From Pohlia nutans (Eukaryota; Streptophyta; Bryopsida; Bryales; Mniaceae), in NCBI GenBank assembly GCA_022496805.1, contig CM040085.1, forward strand, positions 33,695,811 through 33,759,810: a stretch of 64,000 nucleotides of DNA. Direction: 5' to 3'. The notes under the pieces were generated by a model. That model did not search any database. It was not told the DNA's origin and saw only the letters and a list, made by a program, of their open reading frames with translations. Below, one piece after another: positions 60,772 to 64,000 of this stretch (its first letter is position 1; each line of letters starts with the position of its first letter). Made by a program: the position numbers and the translations under genes.

Positions 60772-61180
60772 CATTCATTTCAGGGCCTGTATTGGATTCA
60801 GCCTGCTCCCTGATTTTTATTTAAAAAGAAAATTATTGTTTAAACTTCAAAATTGGCAAGGTGAAGGAAAAAAAAGGAAGACAAGTGGAAGACTAGAAGA
60901 AAAAGAAGAAGGAAGACAAGAGGAAGACAAGAAAGAAGACAAGAATAAAATACAAGATAAAAGAAAAGATAAGATAAGATAAAGATAAAGATAAAGATAA
61001 AATAAAAGATAAAGATAAGGATGAGAAATAAATTAAACAATTGTTTCTTTATAGTGTATGGGATTGTAGAAAGACAAAAATCTCTGTTTTTAAGAGATTT
61101 TTTCAAACTATTTTTTTAATGCGCTTGGGGGCCAAGTGCATGATTATATGGCCAAGTGCAAAATTAGCGAATTTGGTGTT
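59922..61180. mobile_element. long palindromic element P, copy 3
   Basis: 1259 bp, ends AACACC(C)AATTC(C/G)CTAATTTTGC, flanked by ATGT (59918-59921, 61181-61184). Arms pair along the full length. Inside, long A and T runs and a mirrored block containing the perfect palindrome GGTCCGCGCGCGCGGACC occur once per arm (near 60380 and 60670). Frames are low-complexity artefacts. Confidence 0.82.
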
Positions 61181-61318
61181 ATGTTTGTAGATTTGATGAG
61201 AGGTTTTCCAAGATTCAACGACAGGTTTAATAAAGGCTTGATATAAGGAATTTTATTAGATGAATAGAACGCATTTTAAACAACTTGGTGCCAATGACCA
61301 AAATGGTTCTAGTGATCA

Positions 61319-62327
61319 GGGTGCATTCACAATAAAACGAGCCAACATCGCCCAAATCTAACGACTTTTGATGAGTGTTTAGAAAATTATATCTTCAATT
61401 TATGTAGATATTAGAAAACTTTAAGGACATTTTGCGACATATTATGAACATTTATAGTGCTTAATAAGCACATTTAGTCGTTATTAACGACTGGTTACGA
61501 CCATATTTTAGTCATTTTGGAGTACCAATAACTTCTCAAACATCGTCAAGCTTTAGTATATTGTAGAATGACATATACCCGGGGGGGTTACTTAGAAAAT
61601 TTTACTTGGAATGGTGCAACCAAAGATATGGTGTATTTAATTATTATGACCTAAAATTTTGAAATTTTTTAGAGGTAATATAGGACGGATAAAATTTGGG
61701 AAGTTGGATTATAACTAATATAAGGTTCTAGATAATATGTTCAATTTTGTTTTTTTACATCTAATATACCGTTTAGGATAAAGGCTTTAGGCTGAAGATA
61801 AAACTAGGGACTTTACAGTTGTATGTAGTTGTTGAGGCATCGATGAATGTTGGTTTTTTTCTAGCGGTCTAGCGGATGGATGTGTAGACGTCTGCCATTC
61901 TGTAATAGCTTTTAGAATCTTAGTTTTGGGCACTCAAAACGTGTGAAAGATTTTGTCTTTAATCTTAGAATATCACTTTTCTAGTTTACTTTAATTTGTT
62001 AAAATAAATTAAGGGGCTGAAATATTACCCCCCTTTAGAAATTGTAAGTAATTATATGGGCCCTAAAAACATGAAGAATTAGATAATTAGGTAATAGAAT
62101 GGTCCATTTAATTAGTCCAGGCCATCAAAATACCCCCAACAATAATACCCTTTGGTTGCACATGATATACAACTCCCCCCAAGGAGTCACCCCCCGTGGA
62201 CATATAATATATGTAGTTACTAATTTATATTGAATTATCAATTCAAATGATAAGATTATTGCTTAATAATCCGTTAAATTAATCACTGGTTATAGTTTCC
62301 TTGGCTCGTTATACTATGAATGTATCC
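61319..62327. mobile_element. element R copy 2 (carries element S copy 2)
   Basis: Ends GGGTGCATTCACAATAAAAC and inverted GGATACATTCATAGTATAAC, 4-bp duplication ATCA (61315-61318, 62328-62331). Removing the nested 621-bp element and its 8-bp duplication leaves 380 bp, equal to copy 1. It lacks the Stowaway MITE, giving that insertion's empty site. Confidence 0.87.
61578..62198. mobile_element. element S copy 2 (8-bp target duplication)
   Basis: 621 bp, ends CCCGGGGGGGTTACTT and inverted CACGGGGGGTGACTCC, with exact 8-bp duplication GACATATA (61570-61577, 62199-62206). The R copy 1 site is empty. Ends and duplication length link it to the element at 49664, although the interiors differ. No transposase. 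Confidence 0.82.
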
Positions 62328-62331
62328 ATCA

Positions 62332-62979
62332 GCACAAGCCCAACTATTTGTACATTAAGGAAAGTAGTCTCCCCGAACATGCGCTTGACGGCAACGTTCT
62401 TCGTACCGTCAGAAAGTTCTCGATGAAGAGGGGTGCTTGGATGTACAGTGTAAAAGTTATAGATTTTTGAGTGATTTTTGTCATTAGAAATTGATTAAAT
62501 TATGAAAAGAGGAATATGAGATTTTTTGATGCCATTTTTGGCATTGTCGGAAAGCTCTATACAAGTAGGGGTGCACCAAAGTTGTTTTGTAGCTTTTGGA
62601 CATATAATGTGAAAGTTATGGATTTTTAATCAAATTTCGTTACCATAAAAAAATTAAATTATAGATAAATTATTCTAAAAAGAAAAAACAAAAGCACGGG
62701 AACACAGGGAACATTCGGGCAAACGACACAAGGCCATGCCATTTATTATTATCAATTATAATACAATTGATAATTTTTTTTGAATATAGCACTATTGAAC
62801 CTTATTGTAATTCAAATTTGTTTGGGATCTAAAATGCACGATATTTACCAACAAATTTGATCATATCTTATATTTGTTATATGGTAATACTAATATATTC
62901 TATATTGTATATATAATATATCATGTTGTTTGTATGCATTATATAACATAGAATTCTACATATTACAATTATATTTATA

Positions 62980-63023
<44 letters not shown>

Positions 63024-63439
63024 GTACCTAATGTAAATTGTTTTAAGTAAATACAAATTTCAAAGTTGTATTATAAAATATGGAAAAATAATAATTTAAA
63101 AGAAAAAATTAAATAAAATTGAAGAAGAAAAAACTAAATCTATATATTTTAAAGCAACATGCTAAGAGGTATAGTAGGATTGTGAACCGTCGAGACTGTC
63201 CACTTTAGCGGTAACCCTTTACCTCTAGAGTTTTGATTTATTTTACATTTTGTGTTGATCTAAATGTGGCATTTTAGCCGATTAGATAATTTCCCGCTTT
63301 GTGAGCTATTTAGGTTCGGTTTTAATTGCCCTATTTTATGATGCCTTTTTGTCTAGTAATTTTGGTTGTTTATTTATTTCTAACTATTTAACCGTTGGAT
63401 TTTGGGCGTTTGAACCATTTGCCCTATTATTTGATTCTA
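62332..63439. other. no gene recognised; (AT)n microsatellite
   Basis: Very AT-rich, with an (AT)n run at about 62983-63020. No protein or terminal repeat was seen. Confidence 0.5.
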
Positions 63440-64000
63440 TTGTGTTGATCTATTATTTTGGCTTATAATTCTAGTTCATTCTTTTAGTCTAATTTATTAG
63501 TCCATTCTATTAGTTTATTTTAGTCTATTCTTTTGGGTTATTTTTATAGTCTATTGTTCGTCTATTATTTTAGTCTATTGTGTTAGCCTATTATTTTTGG
63601 TCTATTATTTATTCTATTACTTTAGTCTATTATTTAGTCTACTATTTTAGTTCACTAATTTAGTACATTATTCTAGTTTATCCATTTAGCCTATTCGTTT
63701 ATCTATTCTTTTGATCCAATACTTTACTCTATTATTTTATCCTATCCTTTTATTCTATCTTTCTAGTCTATTATTTATCCTATCTTTCTAGCCTATTATT
63801 CATTCTATCCTTTTAGCCTACTATTTATTCTATCATTTTATCCTATTATTTATTCTATTCTTTCAGCCTATTATTTATTCTATCTTTCTAGCCTATTATT
63901 TATTCTATCTTTTTTAGCCTATTCTTTAGTCTATTCTTTTGGTTCATTATTTTAGTTGATTATTTGCCTATTATTTTAGTCTATCATTTAGCCTATTACT
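63440..64000. repeat. degenerate tandem repeat, TAGTCTATTATTT-type unit
   Basis: The sequence is a drifted array of units such as TAGCCTATTATTTATTCTAT, with a period of roughly 12 and 24-26 bp, continuing to the window edge. Order is best between 63750 and 63920. Non-coding; its right boundary is outside the window. Confidence 0.8.

Overview
The window is nuclear DNA of a land plant. Three spliced genes fit plant families: an A-type (CYP71-clan-like) cytochrome P450, a sphingoid-base/diacylglycerol-kinase-like lipid kinase of the plant LCBK2 type, and an oligopeptide transporter (OPT). A Stowaway MITE with the typical CTCCCTC end, CACTA MITEs and a plant-type PIF/Harbinger transposase fossil agree with this. 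The clade cannot be fixed from sequence alone. A Tc1-type DD34E transposon and a LINE with a restriction-like endonuclease domain are not what I expect from a flowering plant, so a non-seed plant is a weak guess.

Genes: the P450 (minus, 3568-6308, four exons, 517 codons), the lipid kinase (minus, 29932-34411, twelve exons, 322 codons) and the OPT transporter (plus, 52705-57616, seven exons, 780 codons). Exon junctions were worked out by hand; all use GT-AG and keep frame. The three genes have no evident functional link. A short unidentified coding-like fragment lies at 49085-49258.

Almost everything else is mobile DNA. The dominant group is about 22 non-coding elements whose ends begin CCC(C/T)(T/A)... 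and which sit in duplicated TTAA targets. They fall into about ten sequence families, several with two to four copies. This layout is piggyBac-like and they are repeatedly nested. Other classes are a complete Tc1-like transposon with intact transposase (19846-21480), a decayed second Tc1-like copy (about 45100-45560), a PIF/Harbinger fossil (8516-9480), a 5'-truncated endonuclease-bearing LINE (26299-27735), CACTA MITEs with 3-bp duplications, a Stowaway MITE, a pogo/Emigrant-like element, elements with 8-bp duplications, a 380-bp element with 4-bp duplications, and long palindromic purine/pyrimidine elements.

Because many families have two or more copies, one copy often shows the empty site of an insertion in another. 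Subtracting the inserts restores matching lengths: 380/380 bp for element R, 580/581/582 bp for family C, and 546 bp for F2 without its LINE. By region: 0-10 kb P450 and DNA-transposon relics; 10-25 kb fold-back element, nested TTAA elements and Tc1; 25-28 kb a triple nest with the LINE; 30-36.5 kb lipid kinase with three TTAA elements in its introns, then another nest upstream; 39-49 kb palindromic elements and a mobile 24-bp minisatellite; 49-58 kb more elements and the OPT gene; 59-64 kb palindromes, a third palindromic element, element R copy 2 and a degenerate tandem repeat.
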